Of a stretch of 64,000 nt of DNA, positions 25,870 to 34,809 are shown piece after piece. Position 1 is the first letter of the stretch, and every line of letters begins with the position of its first letter. This DNA is from Candidatus Poribacteria bacterium. GTDB taxonomy: Bacteria > Poribacteria > WGA-4E > WGA-3G. The translations under genes and the position numbers were made by a program. The stretch lies in the NCBI GenBank assembly GCA_028821605.1, contig JAPPFM010000041.1, positions 1-64,000 of the forward strand. The letters run 5' to 3'. The notes below the pieces were generated by a model. It was not told where the DNA came from, ran no database searches, and saw only the letters and a program-made list of their open reading frames with translations.

Positions 25870-27399
25870 TCAACTCTCAGCAGCAAATAGTTTATTCAAT
25901 TCCTGTCCTAATAGTTGTGGGTCTCTACAGACGAGGAAATCCCATTTTTTCAGTTTACCCCAGTTATTGACCGCCGAGACCCACCGTTTGGCAGCAGCGT
26001 GCTTGGCGTGAACCTGATCCGGTTCAAAACCTTTAATCTCCAAAACTACGTGGACACCGCTTGTGAGTCTGACAATAAAGTCAGGTTCATAAAGGTGAGA
26101 TATGCCGTCGTGTTCGTATGGGGTTCCAAGTCCGAGGTGGTCGTTGCGTACGTAACATTGGACAACTTCTGATTGCTCCAGTCGAAACTTGGCTGCACGT
26201 TCCCATGTGCCGGTATCCAATACGACCTGATTCACATGGCTCTTTTGTGTTTCGGTGCAGGGACGCGGCGTGAGGAAATCAACATCCGCAGACGTGCCGA
26301 TGGGTGCGTAGCGGTTTAGGATTGGTAGGAGCGGGATTTCGCCTTTTGTCTCATCGGGTTGGATCGCTGTCATGAGTCGCTCTACGATGCGCGTAACGTA
26401 TTTTTCCTGCCCGAGTTCGCACGGATTACACCCGCGGAAATCTACCTTCGTTTTGACATAAGCATCAACGAACCTAAAGACTTGTGGAAAGAGACGGTGT
26501 CGAGAGAGCAATCGGAGTTTTGGATTGCTGTTCGGATCCGGGGCGGTTTGGCTGTCACCGACTAACTTATGGACGATACGATGTGCAATTTCAAATTCAA
26601 TGGCTTGCAAATGTGTTGTTTGATAATATCCCTCTCGGTCTTGTAGGGTCGCACCTCCGGGACCTGATGCAGAGGGCATGCCGGTTTCGTATCCGACAGC
26701 GGCTTTGACATATAAAGCGGTAGGGTTAATTTCAGGTTGGATACTGAGCGGCTCCGTGGACGCAATATCAGCCTTAATCTCGTTCTTTTGAAGGGCAAAG
26801 GCATATCCCTCAACAACCGAGAATCTGATTTCAAGATGTTCGCGTTCTGGTACGGCGCGAACGTGATTTTTCGGTTTGTCGTCGGGTGTGCGGGCATTCG
26901 TGGCTCTGCCTCTGAAGGGAATAACTGAAAACGGGATGCCGTAGACATCGACGTATTCCTTGGTGAGCAGACCGGTTTCTGGATCGGATGTGTAATTCAT
27001 ACGACGCAACCCACGCCCGACAACCTGTTCACAGAGGAGTTGGCTGGTAAAGGCGCGTAGTCCGAGGATATGTGTGACGTTGTTCGCATCCCATCCAATG
27101 ATTAAAACAGGTGGTGTCTTCTCCTGGGCATTCGATGCCTCTTGAATGTATTCAAAGCGTTCCTTCTACTGACTGGCGAGCGTGATAAGAGCAGGCTCCG
27201 CTTCGCGATAGATGGCTTCAGGATTCGGTGTTCTGCGTCGCCTACCGGGTGATGTGTCCGCAGCAGAAAGATCGTCATTAATCGTCTTCCATAAGAGATT
27301 CTTCGTTTTCGTTTCGCTATCGGATACTCCTTTCAGTAAGATTGCATTGTAGCACAATCTTGGTTTAGAGGGTGGCCCTAATTTCCGATGGCAGTACAT
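25870..27399 (-). pseudogene. Decayed type III restriction enzyme (Res-like helicase-nuclease), 5' truncated with an internal stop
   Basis: One frame on the minus strand runs from 27399 to 25870, interrupted by an in-frame TAG at 27166-27168. Before the stop it reads ...EAIYREAEPALITLASQ; after it, KERFEYIQEAS, then PPVLIIGWDANNV, and FTSQLLCEQVVGRGLRRMNY, which is helicase motif VI of Res-type subunits. The C-terminal part has EPDFIVRL followed by VHVVLEIKG, a D...ExK endonuclease motif with PD-(D/E)XK character. The ATPase motifs I-III are missing, so the gene has lost its front, and no methyltransferase (Mod) is adjacent. The nuclease domain itself looks intact, so a short product from an internal TTG near 27009 cannot be excluded. 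Confidence 0.8.
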
Positions 27400-27815
27400 A
27401 TTTGTTTTCCCTAGAAAATTAAGTATGATTTTCCATTATATAAAGACTTTATTATTTTTTCATTGGATAATATTTAAAGTTGATTTATCATAACTAAGTT
27501 GCTACTTATAAGATTTTAGGTATGTAGAAACCGTTTTCGTTGAAAGTCGTTGAGGATCCGCGGGTTTTTGTAGCGTAAACTTTCAGTTTGCGCACGGATA
27601 TGCACAATCTAAAAGATTATGCTACAAAGGTGTCAACTTGAATTATGTAGTATTTTATCATCGCAAAAACCCCGAGCTTCAGGTAAAACGCAAACATTAC
27701 AGGATTCGACGATTTGGAGTTATGTCATTCCTGTGGCGCCAGAACGTCCTTCAACTCCTACTGCTCAAATTCAAACGGGACTTAGCAATTAACTTCCAAA
27801 AAAGGAAAACCATTT
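27400..27815. other. AT-rich gene-free stretch with a small palindrome
   Basis: The left half (27410-27520) is markedly AT-rich, unlike its surroundings. GCGTAAAC at 27573-27580 pairs with GTTTGCGC at 27586-27593 (one mismatch) in a TAGCGTAAACTTTCAG context, resembling a REP-like element. No credible gene was found; short frames overlapping the next gene have no support. Confidence 0.5.
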
Positions 27816-30800
27816 GTGAAAACAAAACCATATTTCGTAATTACACTGCTCGCGTTTTTTACGCTCATTGTTTTACCCAGAAGTTTTGCCCAAGGACCTT
27901 TGGCAGAACCCAGTGTGAGACTCGTTTACTTTTTGCCAGACGATCGTCCGGCTCGTCCAGACAGAATAGAAGCACTCCGTCAGTTGATTAAAGATGCACA
28001 AGAATTTTATGCTGATGAGATGGAGCGACACGGATACGGCAGAAAGACCTTCCGTGTTGAAACCGATAGAAGCGGAGAACCTATCGTGCATCGGTTTAAT
28101 GGACAGTTCAATGAACGTCATTATTATGAACCTGTCACAGATTTCAAAGTCTGGGAAGAATTTTTTCAACAGGTTAACGACCTTCAACACGTCTATTTGA
28201 TTGCCATAGATCTGAGTTACGAATCCCTTAACGGAGGCGAGTCGGGTGGTCTCGGTGGCGTGACTTTTCGCCCCTCGGCTGGAGATAGACCCTCATTTTC
28301 CTTTGATTCAGCTGCCGTGAGACATAGAAATGAAACATCAGGAGAAAAAGTCCTTGGAGGTTCCGCCATGATGCCAGCGTCGGGGGACAATTTTTACGAC
28401 ACTCGTGGCTTTCTACACCCTTTGCGGCTGATAACACATGAACTTGCACACGCCTTTGGATTGGACCACGATTTTAGTGACCCCGACTCCGCTGTTGGAG
28501 GCAGAGGATTTCGATTCTCTGAGTGCGATACAGAGTGGTTATCTGTCAGTCGTTTTTTTAATAGCAAGGCAGTCTCCGAAAACGCATCAGGGAACATTCA
28601 ACTCATATCGGCTCCAACCTACAGTCCTGAAGGAATAACTCTCCGCTTTGAAGTAACCGATGCTGATGGGCTCCATCAGGCACAATTGTTGGTGCCAGAA
28701 GACGGCTCTTGGGGACCTTGGAAGTTGATAGGCTGCCAAGCGTTAGACGGCCAAACGCAACGGGTTGAATTCCTTTCCTCAGAATTGACCTCAGCACCTG
28801 AGAGAGTCATGCTTCAATTTATGGACGATCTGGGGAACATCACTTGGGCGACTGTTCTTGTTGATATTGTTTCGTTGCTGCCGCCGCCCAAAGTTGTGTC
28901 AATACCAGACTCAAATTTAAAGCAAGCGATACGCTCCCAATTGGGATTAGCGTCAGGTGATACGCTTACAGACCGAGCGATGAAAAAATTAGGATCGTTA
29001 AATGTTGATGATCGCAAGATAACAAATATTGCTGGGTTGGAATATGCGACACAGTTACGAGAGTTGTTTATGGGTAGGAATCAAATCAAGAACTACGACC
29101 GGCTCGCGGAATTGCCGAACTTAACGACGCTATATCTCTGGACTAACAATATTAGCGATCTTAGTGTGCTTCCAATATTACCCAAGTTAGAATTTTTAGA
29201 CCTCAACTGGAACCACATTCGTGATGTCGGCCGACTCGCCGGATTTACGAATTTAACGACTTTGATGCTGAGGGATAATAAAATTAACGATGTGTCTCCA
29301 TTGACGGGATTAGTAAATCTTGAAGTCTTACATCTCAAGGGAAATCCGATTCAGGATACCTCCGTGCTTGCCAGCCTCACAAAATTGCGTGATGTAGATA
29401 TTGATATCCATCAACAGTCTGTGCCCGCAACCGGAACTTGGCTTGCTGTTGAACAGCCTGCTGGTTTATCAGCGGCGAATTTCGTTATCAAACCCGGGGC
29501 GTTTGCAATTTTTGTACATAAAAACCAGCCATCTGTCAGCCAACCGGCAGATTTTGATACTTACCGGCTGCGCAGCGTCCTCGGTGCTGCTGATTTTCCG
29601 AATCTTGCTGATTTTTTTCAAAACGGAGGGCGGATTGAACTTGTCAGTCACCCCTCTCTCAACCCTTTACCGCCTAACACGCGCGAATCTCAATTGGGGG
29701 ATGTCGTCATTAGCGAAATTATGTGGGGACTTAATGGTTTCGCCCAGGAGAAACAATACATTGAACTTTACAATGCTTCAGCACACACATACACTTTTGC
29801 TAATGGCGACTTAATGTTTCGTTTTTCTAAGGCATCCGAAGAACCTCTGCCGGAAGATATTTTCGCGCCGCCCTTTAACGCGAATGCACGGCTCAAGGTT
29901 ATTGATAAAGTCAGCAACAAGGCCTGGAAAGTCCCTGGGCAGAGCGGCAATATTTCCCAGAATCAACCACTGATCTCAATGTACCGGGCAATTGATTACA
30001 CAACAGGGACTACGCCAGAGGGCACCCTCGCCAGCAGTTGGAAAGAATCAACAGGGCGTGTCAACCTGTCTGCCCCCAGTTATGGCACGCCAGGCGCGGT
30101 GCATCTTCCACCAAGAACCGTTGTGCAGGTTGAATCGACCGATCATCCACCACTGTATTGGATAGACACAGCCTCAGGGACGTTGTATCGTCTCGTAGGG
30201 ACTGAGGTGGAAAACCTCGCACCGGGTGTTCGGAACGCTACCGGTCTTGCTATTGATATGACCGGTGGAAAACTCTATTGGATAGAGAAAACGGGCGATT
30301 GGACCGGAAAAATCCGTCGTGCCAATCTTGATGGCACAGATGTGCAACTCGTCAAGGATTTAACCAGCGTTCCTCACGGAATTGCGCTTGACACTGCAAA
30401 TGGTAAGATTTACTTGACGAACTCTCGGGGCAAAGTGCAGCGTCTGAATGTTGACGGTTCAAACTACCAATCGAATCTCATCACCGGATTGGAGGATCTA
30501 AGGGACCTTGCTGTAGATGTCGTAAATCATAAAGTCTATTGGACCGAACAGACGGGTGAGGATACTGGTAGGGTTCGCCGTGCTGATCTGGATGGTTCAA
30601 ACGTTGAGTTGGTGAAGGAGTTAAACAACGTGCCCCACGGTATTGCCGTTGATCCTTCAAATGGAAAGTTGTATCTGACGAACTCTCGGGGCAAAGTGCA
30701 GCGGTTCAACCTTGACGGATCTAACTTCGAGTGGAACTTCATCGTCGATTTGAGTTCTCCACAAGGTATCGCAGTGGATGTAGCGAAGGGAAAGATTTAT

Positions 30801-31553
30801 TGGACAGAGAAAACAGGTATCCGGCGTGCGAATCTCGATGGCACAAACATCCAAGACATAGTAACGGGATCAGGATCTGCCAACATCGTCTTGGGCACAC
30901 CAATCGCCATGGACGACACGTTAATTGCAATTCCCCCCGCCGACATCAATGAGGATGGAAGGATCAACGTAACTGACTTGTTATTGGTGGTGACAGCACT
31001 TCAAGGTGGTGAAACAGCCAATCCACGGGCAGATGTCAATGCCGATGGCACCGTTACCACGACAGATTTACTACTTGTAATTGAAAACTTGGACGATCCA
31101 GTAAACGCCTCCGCACCTATGAGTGCAGAAACAATAACGTCTCTGGACAAAGCAATGCTTGAGATCCAATTGAACATCTTACTTGCTCAATCTGATGGCT
31201 CACTTAGATACCAACAGGCAATAGCCTTCCTACAGACCCTTTTAGCAACAACACGTCCCAATAAGACACGTCTGCTCGCCAACTACCCGAATCCATTCAA
31301 CCCGGAGACGTGGATACCTTACCAATTGGCGGATGGTAGCGACGTGCAGATTCTGATTTATGATACAAAAGGCACCGTTGTCCGGCACCTCGAACTCGGT
31401 CATCAACCAGCAGGCTATTATATGAGTAGAAATCGTGCAGTGTATTGGGATGGTCGTAACACTTTGGGTGAACGCGTCGCAAGCGGTATCTATTTCTGTC
31501 AACTACAAGTGGATGAGCTCTCACTCTTGCGAAAGATGCTAATCAGGAAGTAG
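27816..31553 (+). CDS. Large mosaic secreted protein: metzincin-like protease, leucine-rich, YWTD, dockerin-like and FlgD/T9SS-like parts
   Basis: A 1245-residue exported protein starting at GTG 27816 (AAAGGAAAA upstream), with a signal peptide ending near SFAQG. Residues about 205-220 hold THELAHAFGLDHD, a zinc-protease HExxHxxGxxH motif (His208, Glu209, His212, His218). Next come a beta-rich segment, leucine-rich repeats (about 360-525), a lamin-tail-like region (about 626 on, EKQYIELYNAS), several YWTD/LDLR-B-like propeller repeats with KLYWIEKTGD and GKIYLTNSRGKVQR (about 775-1035), a dockerin-like pair of Ca loops (DINEDGRINVTDLL and DVNADGTVTTTDLL, about 1041-1095), and a 90-residue C-terminal domain opening NYPNPFNPETWIPYQL of FlgD/T9SS-tail type. 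The modular order suggests a surface or matrix-attached protease. Confidence 0.88.
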   Translation: MKTKPYFVITLLAFFTLIVLPRSFAQGPLAEPSVRLVYFLPDDRPARPDRIEALRQLIKDAQEFYADEMERHGYGRKTFRVETDRSGEPIVHRFNGQFNERHYYEPVTDFKVWEEFFQQVNDLQHVYLIAIDLSYESLNGGESGGLGGVTFRPSAGDRPSFSFDSAAVRHRNETSGEKVLGGSAMMPASGDNFYDTRGFLHPLRLITHELAHAFGLDHDFSDPDSAVGGRGFRFSECDTEWLSVSRFFNSKAVSENASGNIQLISAPTYSPEGITLRFEVTDADGLHQAQLLVPEDGSWGPWKLIGCQALDGQTQRVEFLSSELTSAPERVMLQFMDDLGNITWATVLVDIVSLLPPPKVVSIPDSNLKQAIRSQLGLASGDTLTDRAMKKLGSLNVDDRKITNIAGLEYATQLRELFMGRNQIKNYDRLAELPNLTTLYLWTNNISDLSVLPILPKLEFLDLNWNHIRDVGRLAGFTNLTTLMLRDNKINDVSPLTGLVNLEVLHLKGNPIQDTSVLASLTKLRDVDIDIHQQSVPATGTWLAVEQPAGLSAANFVIKPGAFAIFVHKNQPSVSQPADFDTYRLRSVLGAADFPNLADFFQNGGRIELVSHPSLNPLPPNTRESQLGDVVISEIMWGLNGFAQEKQYIELYNASAHTYTFANGDLMFRFSKASEEPLPEDIFAPPFNANARLKVIDKVSNKAWKVPGQSGNISQNQPLISMYRAIDYTTGTTPEGTLASSWKESTGRVNLSAPSYGTPGAVHLPPRTVVQVESTDHPPLYWIDTASGTLYRLVGTEVENLAPGVRNATGLAIDMTGGKLYWIEKTGDWTGKIRRANLDGTDVQLVKDLTSVPHGIALDTANGKIYLTNSRGKVQRLNVDGSNYQSNLITGLEDLRDLAVDVVNHKVYWTEQTGEDTGRVRRADLDGSNVELVKELNNVPHGIAVDPSNGKLYLTNSRGKVQRFNLDGSNFEWNFIVDLSSPQGIAVDVAKGKIYWTEKTGIRRANLDGTNIQDIVTGSGSANIVLGTPIAMDDTLIAIPPADINEDGRINVTDLLLVVTALQGGETANPRADVNADGTVTTTDLLLVIENLDDPVNASAPMSAETITSLDKAMLEIQLNILLAQSDGSLRYQQAIAFLQTLLATTRPNKTRLLANYPNPFNPETWIPYQLADGSDVQILIYDTKGTVVRHLELGHQPAGYYMSRNRAVYWDGRNTLGERVASGIYFCQLQVDELSLLRKMLIRK

Positions 31554-31610
31554 GCTTCAGCAGCCCAGTCTGGCGAGGTCCCCGTGCTTCGCCTGCTGAC
31601 TGCCTCTTTG

Positions 31611-31655
31611 TAGGAGCGAGTGTTTTTGCTTGGGTGTTTCTGCGTGCTCGTGATC
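31611..31655 (+). repeat. REP-like family A copy with internal insertion
   Basis: TAGGAGCGAG (31611-31620) and GTGCTCGTGATC (31644-31655) are the two halves of the family A palindrome, separated by 23 unrelated bases (31621-31643). This indicates an insertion into an older copy or a diverged variant. Confidence 0.5.
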
Positions 31656-31665
31656 TTCTTGACTA

Positions 31666-33081
31666 CTATTCTGCTGACGACTGATGGCTGACTGCTGAAA
31701 ACCGTTCAAGGTAAATATCACCCTTGTCTTCTTGCATGTTGCTCCAGACGACAACCCACTCCCCGTTTCCAACGGATGCCACAAAAGGTGGGTAGTGTCT
31801 TCCGGTACTTGTGGAGATAGGCACGCCGTCTTCTTCCCATAACAAAGTTCCTGATAGATCAATTTGCTGTCCATAGAGAGCATCTTTACTCTCTTCACCG
31901 AAGTCCTCTCGGTAATCTACCCATGCCACGGAAAACCGATCCTTCGCAGTTCGGACGATGAAGGGTTTGTCTTGGTGACCACCTGCCGTGCAAAGCGGAA
32001 TGCCGTCCTCTTTCCAGACAGGTGTTCCGTCTTTCCGGATGCGCTGCATGTACAGATCAGAATAGATATCGCGTTCGTCGCGCCAAACAGCGATAAAACC
32101 ACCTTCGCCATCGTTCACGATTGAGGCGTGTTTTTGGATGCCCGGCGCGGTACAGATCGGAATACCTGCCTCCTGCCACAATTTACTCCCGTTAGGACTC
32201 ATTCGCTGCGCATAGAGTTGATCGTTGATGAAATTTTCGTACACCTGCCAAAGCACGATAATACCGCCTTCGCCATCGGCAATCACACGCGGTTCGCCTT
32301 GCATCCCTTCTGTTGGAGAGACGAGACGCGGACTCTCCCATAACGGTGTCGCGTCCAAACGCATCCGATACGCCATGATATGCCACGCGTCATATCCGAT
32401 AACATCCCACCAAACCACATAGAAACCGCCTACCCCATCTGCAACCAGAATCGGCTCGCTCTGGAGAGATTCCGATGGAAAAACGGGGATCCCATCGGGT
32501 TTCCACATTGGTTCGCCTTTGGCATTAACCCGCTGGATATAAAGGTCTTGGAACTCAGAACTCCGACGTTCATCTTCCCAAATAAAAATGGCACCCCCTT
32601 CACCATCGCTCAAGATCGCCTGTGTTGATTGGTCAGCAGTATTTGTACAGATGGGAATCCCATCTGTTTGCCACAGAATCTCACCGTCGAGTGTCACTGC
32701 TTGGGCGTAAATATCCCAGTTGCTTCTATCGCGTCTGTCGTTCCAGACAACAATCGCGTGTCTATCGTGTCGAATCATCCGTAAACGACGTTGATTTCTA
32801 TCCACTGTGCAAACTGCTATACCGTTCTGTTCCCAACGCGTTGTGTTGGTGGAGTCAACACGTTGGGCGTAAACATCCCAATCCTTGCCGGTCCGATAAT
32901 CCTCCCACATAACGATAACACCTCCTTCACCGTCATCCACGACCCATGGAAGGAATTGTCCGTCTATAGCAGTTGAAACCGGAACTTCAGCCGCCGTGGT
33001 CCTGTACAATAGGCAAGAACCTACGAGTAATAGGAGTATTAAAAATTGTTTCAGTCGATGAAAAGTGTTTTGGGTGTCCAT
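31666..33081 (-). CDS. Secreted protein with eight DGEGG...W repeats, probable beta-propeller
   Basis: A 471-residue protein with a signal peptide (FLILLLLVGSCLLYRTTAA). It consists of eight 52-60 residue repeats, each built on a pattern such as DGEGGVIVMWEDYR, then DVYAQRVD, then W.....GIPICT. Repeats begin near residues 43, 94, 146, 203, 258, 312, 366 and 426. This arrangement is recurrent in Poribacteria-like and other environmental genomes and is probably a propeller. The last residues (FSAVSHQSSAE) are encoded inside a dispersed CAGTC/ATCAG-type repeat, so the original C terminus has been replaced. It overlaps the SixA-like gene by 31 bases. Confidence 0.8.
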   Translation of the reverse strand: MDTQNTFHRLKQFLILLLLVGSCLLYRTTAAEVPVSTAIDGQFLPWVVDDGEGGVIVMWEDYRTGKDWDVYAQRVDSTNTTRWEQNGIAVCTVDRNQRRLRMIRHDRHAIVVWNDRRDRSNWDIYAQAVTLDGEILWQTDGIPICTNTADQSTQAILSDGEGGAIFIWEDERRSSEFQDLYIQRVNAKGEPMWKPDGIPVFPSESLQSEPILVADGVGGFYVVWWDVIGYDAWHIMAYRMRLDATPLWESPRLVSPTEGMQGEPRVIADGEGGIIVLWQVYENFINDQLYAQRMSPNGSKLWQEAGIPICTAPGIQKHASIVNDGEGGFIAVWRDERDIYSDLYMQRIRKDGTPVWKEDGIPLCTAGGHQDKPFIVRTAKDRFSVAWVDYREDFGEESKDALYGQQIDLSGTLLWEEDGVPISTSTGRHYPPFVASVGNGEWVVVWSNMQEDKGDIYLERFSAVSHQSSAE

Positions 33082-33548
33082 AAGTTGACCAAGACTCCCT
33101 TTGTATACAGATTGAGTTCTTCCCAGTGTTGGATGGGAATTTCAATGTGAGCGAGTGCTGCTGTCGGCATTCGTTCAATGTGACCGGTCAGATGGCTCAC
33201 GAGTTGTTCCATTGTAGGGTTGTGTCCAACCACCATAACGCACTGATATTTGTTCGGAAGTGCCTGTAGTGTTTCAAAGTAAACTCCCGGTACAGTGTCA
33301 TAAAATGCATCTAATTTTTCTACTTTTCCGATATAACCGGACGTTTTTGCGACTTTACTCGCTGTTTTTCTTGCACGCTTTGCCGATGAGGTGAGGATCC
33401 GGTCAGGAATTAATCCCTCTTGACGCAAGTGTTCACCCATACGCGGCGCATCGCGTTTACCGCGTCTATTGAGAGGGCGGTCGTAATCGGAGAGTTCTGG
33501 GTAGTTCCAACTGGATTTGGCATGTCGCAGAATCAGTAGCGTTTTCAT
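33051..33548 (-). CDS. sixA: SixA-like phosphohistidine phosphatase (histidine phosphatase superfamily)
   Basis: A 165-residue protein starting at ATG 33548, with AGAGGAA upstream. The N-terminal RHAKS motif (LLILRHAKSSWNYPE) contains the catalytic His after Arg; the middle LNRRGKRDAPRMG and VVGHNPTMEQLV segments supply the second Arg/His pair. It matches the single-domain SixA group, which removes phosphate from histidine residues of signalling proteins. Its downstream partner overlaps by 31 bases, suggesting joint transcription, though there is no evident functional tie to the propeller protein. Confidence 0.87.
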   Translation of the reverse strand: MKTLLILRHAKSSWNYPELSDYDRPLNRRGKRDAPRMGEHLRQEGLIPDRILTSSAKRARKTASKVAKTSGYIGKVEKLDAFYDTVPGVYFETLQALPNKYQCVMVVGHNPTMEQLVSHLTGHIERMPTAALAHIEIPIQHWEELNLYTKGVLVNLWTPKTLFID

Positions 33549-33884
33549 TGTGTTTCCTCTAAGTTGATGTTGTATCTTTTTTCCTATCGTATCACAATTA
33601 GGTTCGCATGTCAATGAAGGAGAGGTAGATTAGGTTGAACAACATGAAACCCATAAGCGTCAATTTAAAGAAAATGAATTACACCTCTATCGCCTCGCTG
33701 GAGTTACCGACCCCCTTATTTTCACAGATTCAGACAAAGCACACCCTCAATCCCTTTCAAAACAGTAAAATTGACCCCTATGAGTTCCGTTGGATTCAAG
33801 CCAAGTTTATACAAACATAATAGGCGGATATTTGTCTAAACCATAAGGACTCAGTAATATCGAAAAAATCAAGAAAATTTTGTT
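33549..33884. other. Gene-free stretch
   Basis: No convincing gene. Only the segment at about 33690-33712, which reads TCGCCTCGCTGGAGTTACCG, resembles a degraded family D repeat. A 61-codon frame at 33635-33820 has no support from composition or motifs. Confidence 0.5.
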
Positions 33885-33913
33885 TTGCATTCTCAAGGCT
33901 TTTGTGATATTAT
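33885..33913 (+). promoter_or_regulatory. Predicted promoter of the FN3 lipoprotein-DUF operon
   Basis: TTGCAT at 33885-33890 and TATTAT at 33908-33913 have a 17-base spacer. The predicted leader is about 75 bases and contains the hairpin at 33957-33981. Confidence 0.65.
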
Positions 33914-33956
33914 TTAATAAAATGTCTGTCAACGATTTTACGGAAATCTCCGTTAT

Positions 33957-33981
33957 AGAGTCTAAATGTAATTTAAACTCT
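33957..33981 (+). promoter_or_regulatory. 11-bp hairpin directly before the ribosome-binding site
   Basis: AGAGTCTAAAT (33957-33967) pairs with ATTTAAACTCT (33971-33981) around a three-base loop, one mismatch, ending one base before TAAGGAG. A smaller ACGGA/TCCGT hairpin lies just upstream, around 33940-33953. It could hide or expose the ribosome-binding site or protect the mRNA end; a protein operator is also possible. Confidence 0.5.
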
Positions 33982-33996
33982 TAAGGAGATAGACAA

Positions 33997-34794
33997 ATGT
34001 TATCTAAAATTAACGGAATACTCATTACACTAATGTTCGCGATGCTGTTTGGTGGCATCAGTGGCTGTTACATTGACACTACTGACGATAGAGATAATGA
34101 ACCCCCTGCTGTGCCACGCGGTGTCAGGACTATTACAGGCGACGAACAAGTTATCATTGAGTGGTACCCTAACGGTGAATATGACTTAGCAGGTTATGAG
34201 GTGTGGCGCGGACGAGACGGCACCAATTTTGATCGTCTGGCAGACGTATCAGAAAACACAACCCGCTATATAGATACAACTGTCCGAAATGGAGAAACCT
34301 ACTTCTACGCCGTCTCCGCTTATGACATTCACGAAAATGAAAGCGAACTCAGCCCTGAAAATGCTTGGGATACACCACGACCGGAAGGACGGAATATTGC
34401 GCTTGATGACTACAACCTTTTTCCTGAAAGAAGCGGTTTCGATTTCTCACAACCGCAAAAAGGAAGTATCCCGTGGGATGCCGCCGCGACCGATATCTAT
34501 TTTGGACTTGATACCGAAATCGGTGTCACCTATCTCTATTCGGACAATGAAACGCTCATGCAGGATTTAGGGTATCACGAACACTTTGATGAGGTTGATG
34601 TCGTTCCGGAAGTCGGGTACACGACCCTATTTGTTGAACTGCTCGAAGGGCATATCTATGCCATCTATACACCCGATGGTAATTTCGCCAAGATTCGGGT
34701 GCGCGAGCTTTATGACGATGCCGTTATTTTCGATTGGGCATATCAGACGGATCCCGATAATGTCCAGTTGGCTCCGTCTCTCAAGATCCCTTGA
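33997..34794 (+). CDS. Lipoprotein with fibronectin type III domain
   Basis: A 265-residue lipoprotein. The N terminus is a signal peptide with a lipobox around ISGC (FGGISGCYID), so it is anchored in the membrane facing the periplasm. Residues about 35-125 form one FN3 domain: PPAVPRGVRTITGDEQVIIEW, then DLAGYEVWRGRDG and YFYAVSAYDIHENES. The remaining 140 residues (NIALDDYNLFPERSG onward) are a beta-rich segment of unknown kind. AAGGAG precedes ATG 33997. It starts a plus-strand series leading to envelope genes; its role is unknown. Confidence 0.83.
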   Translation: MLSKINGILITLMFAMLFGGISGCYIDTTDDRDNEPPAVPRGVRTITGDEQVIIEWYPNGEYDLAGYEVWRGRDGTNFDRLADVSENTTRYIDTTVRNGETYFYAVSAYDIHENESELSPENAWDTPRPEGRNIALDDYNLFPERSGFDFSQPQKGSIPWDAAATDIYFGLDTEIGVTYLYSDNETLMQDLGYHEHFDEVDVVPEVGYTTLFVELLEGHIYAIYTPDGNFAKIRVRELYDDAVIFDWAYQTDPDNVQLAPSLKIP

Positions 34795-34809
34795 TGAGGA
34801 GTGCACTTC

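Noticed and set aside
33635-33820. 61-codon frame in the gap before the lipoprotein gene
   Set aside because: No ribosome-binding site, no motif, and it runs through a degraded repeat.
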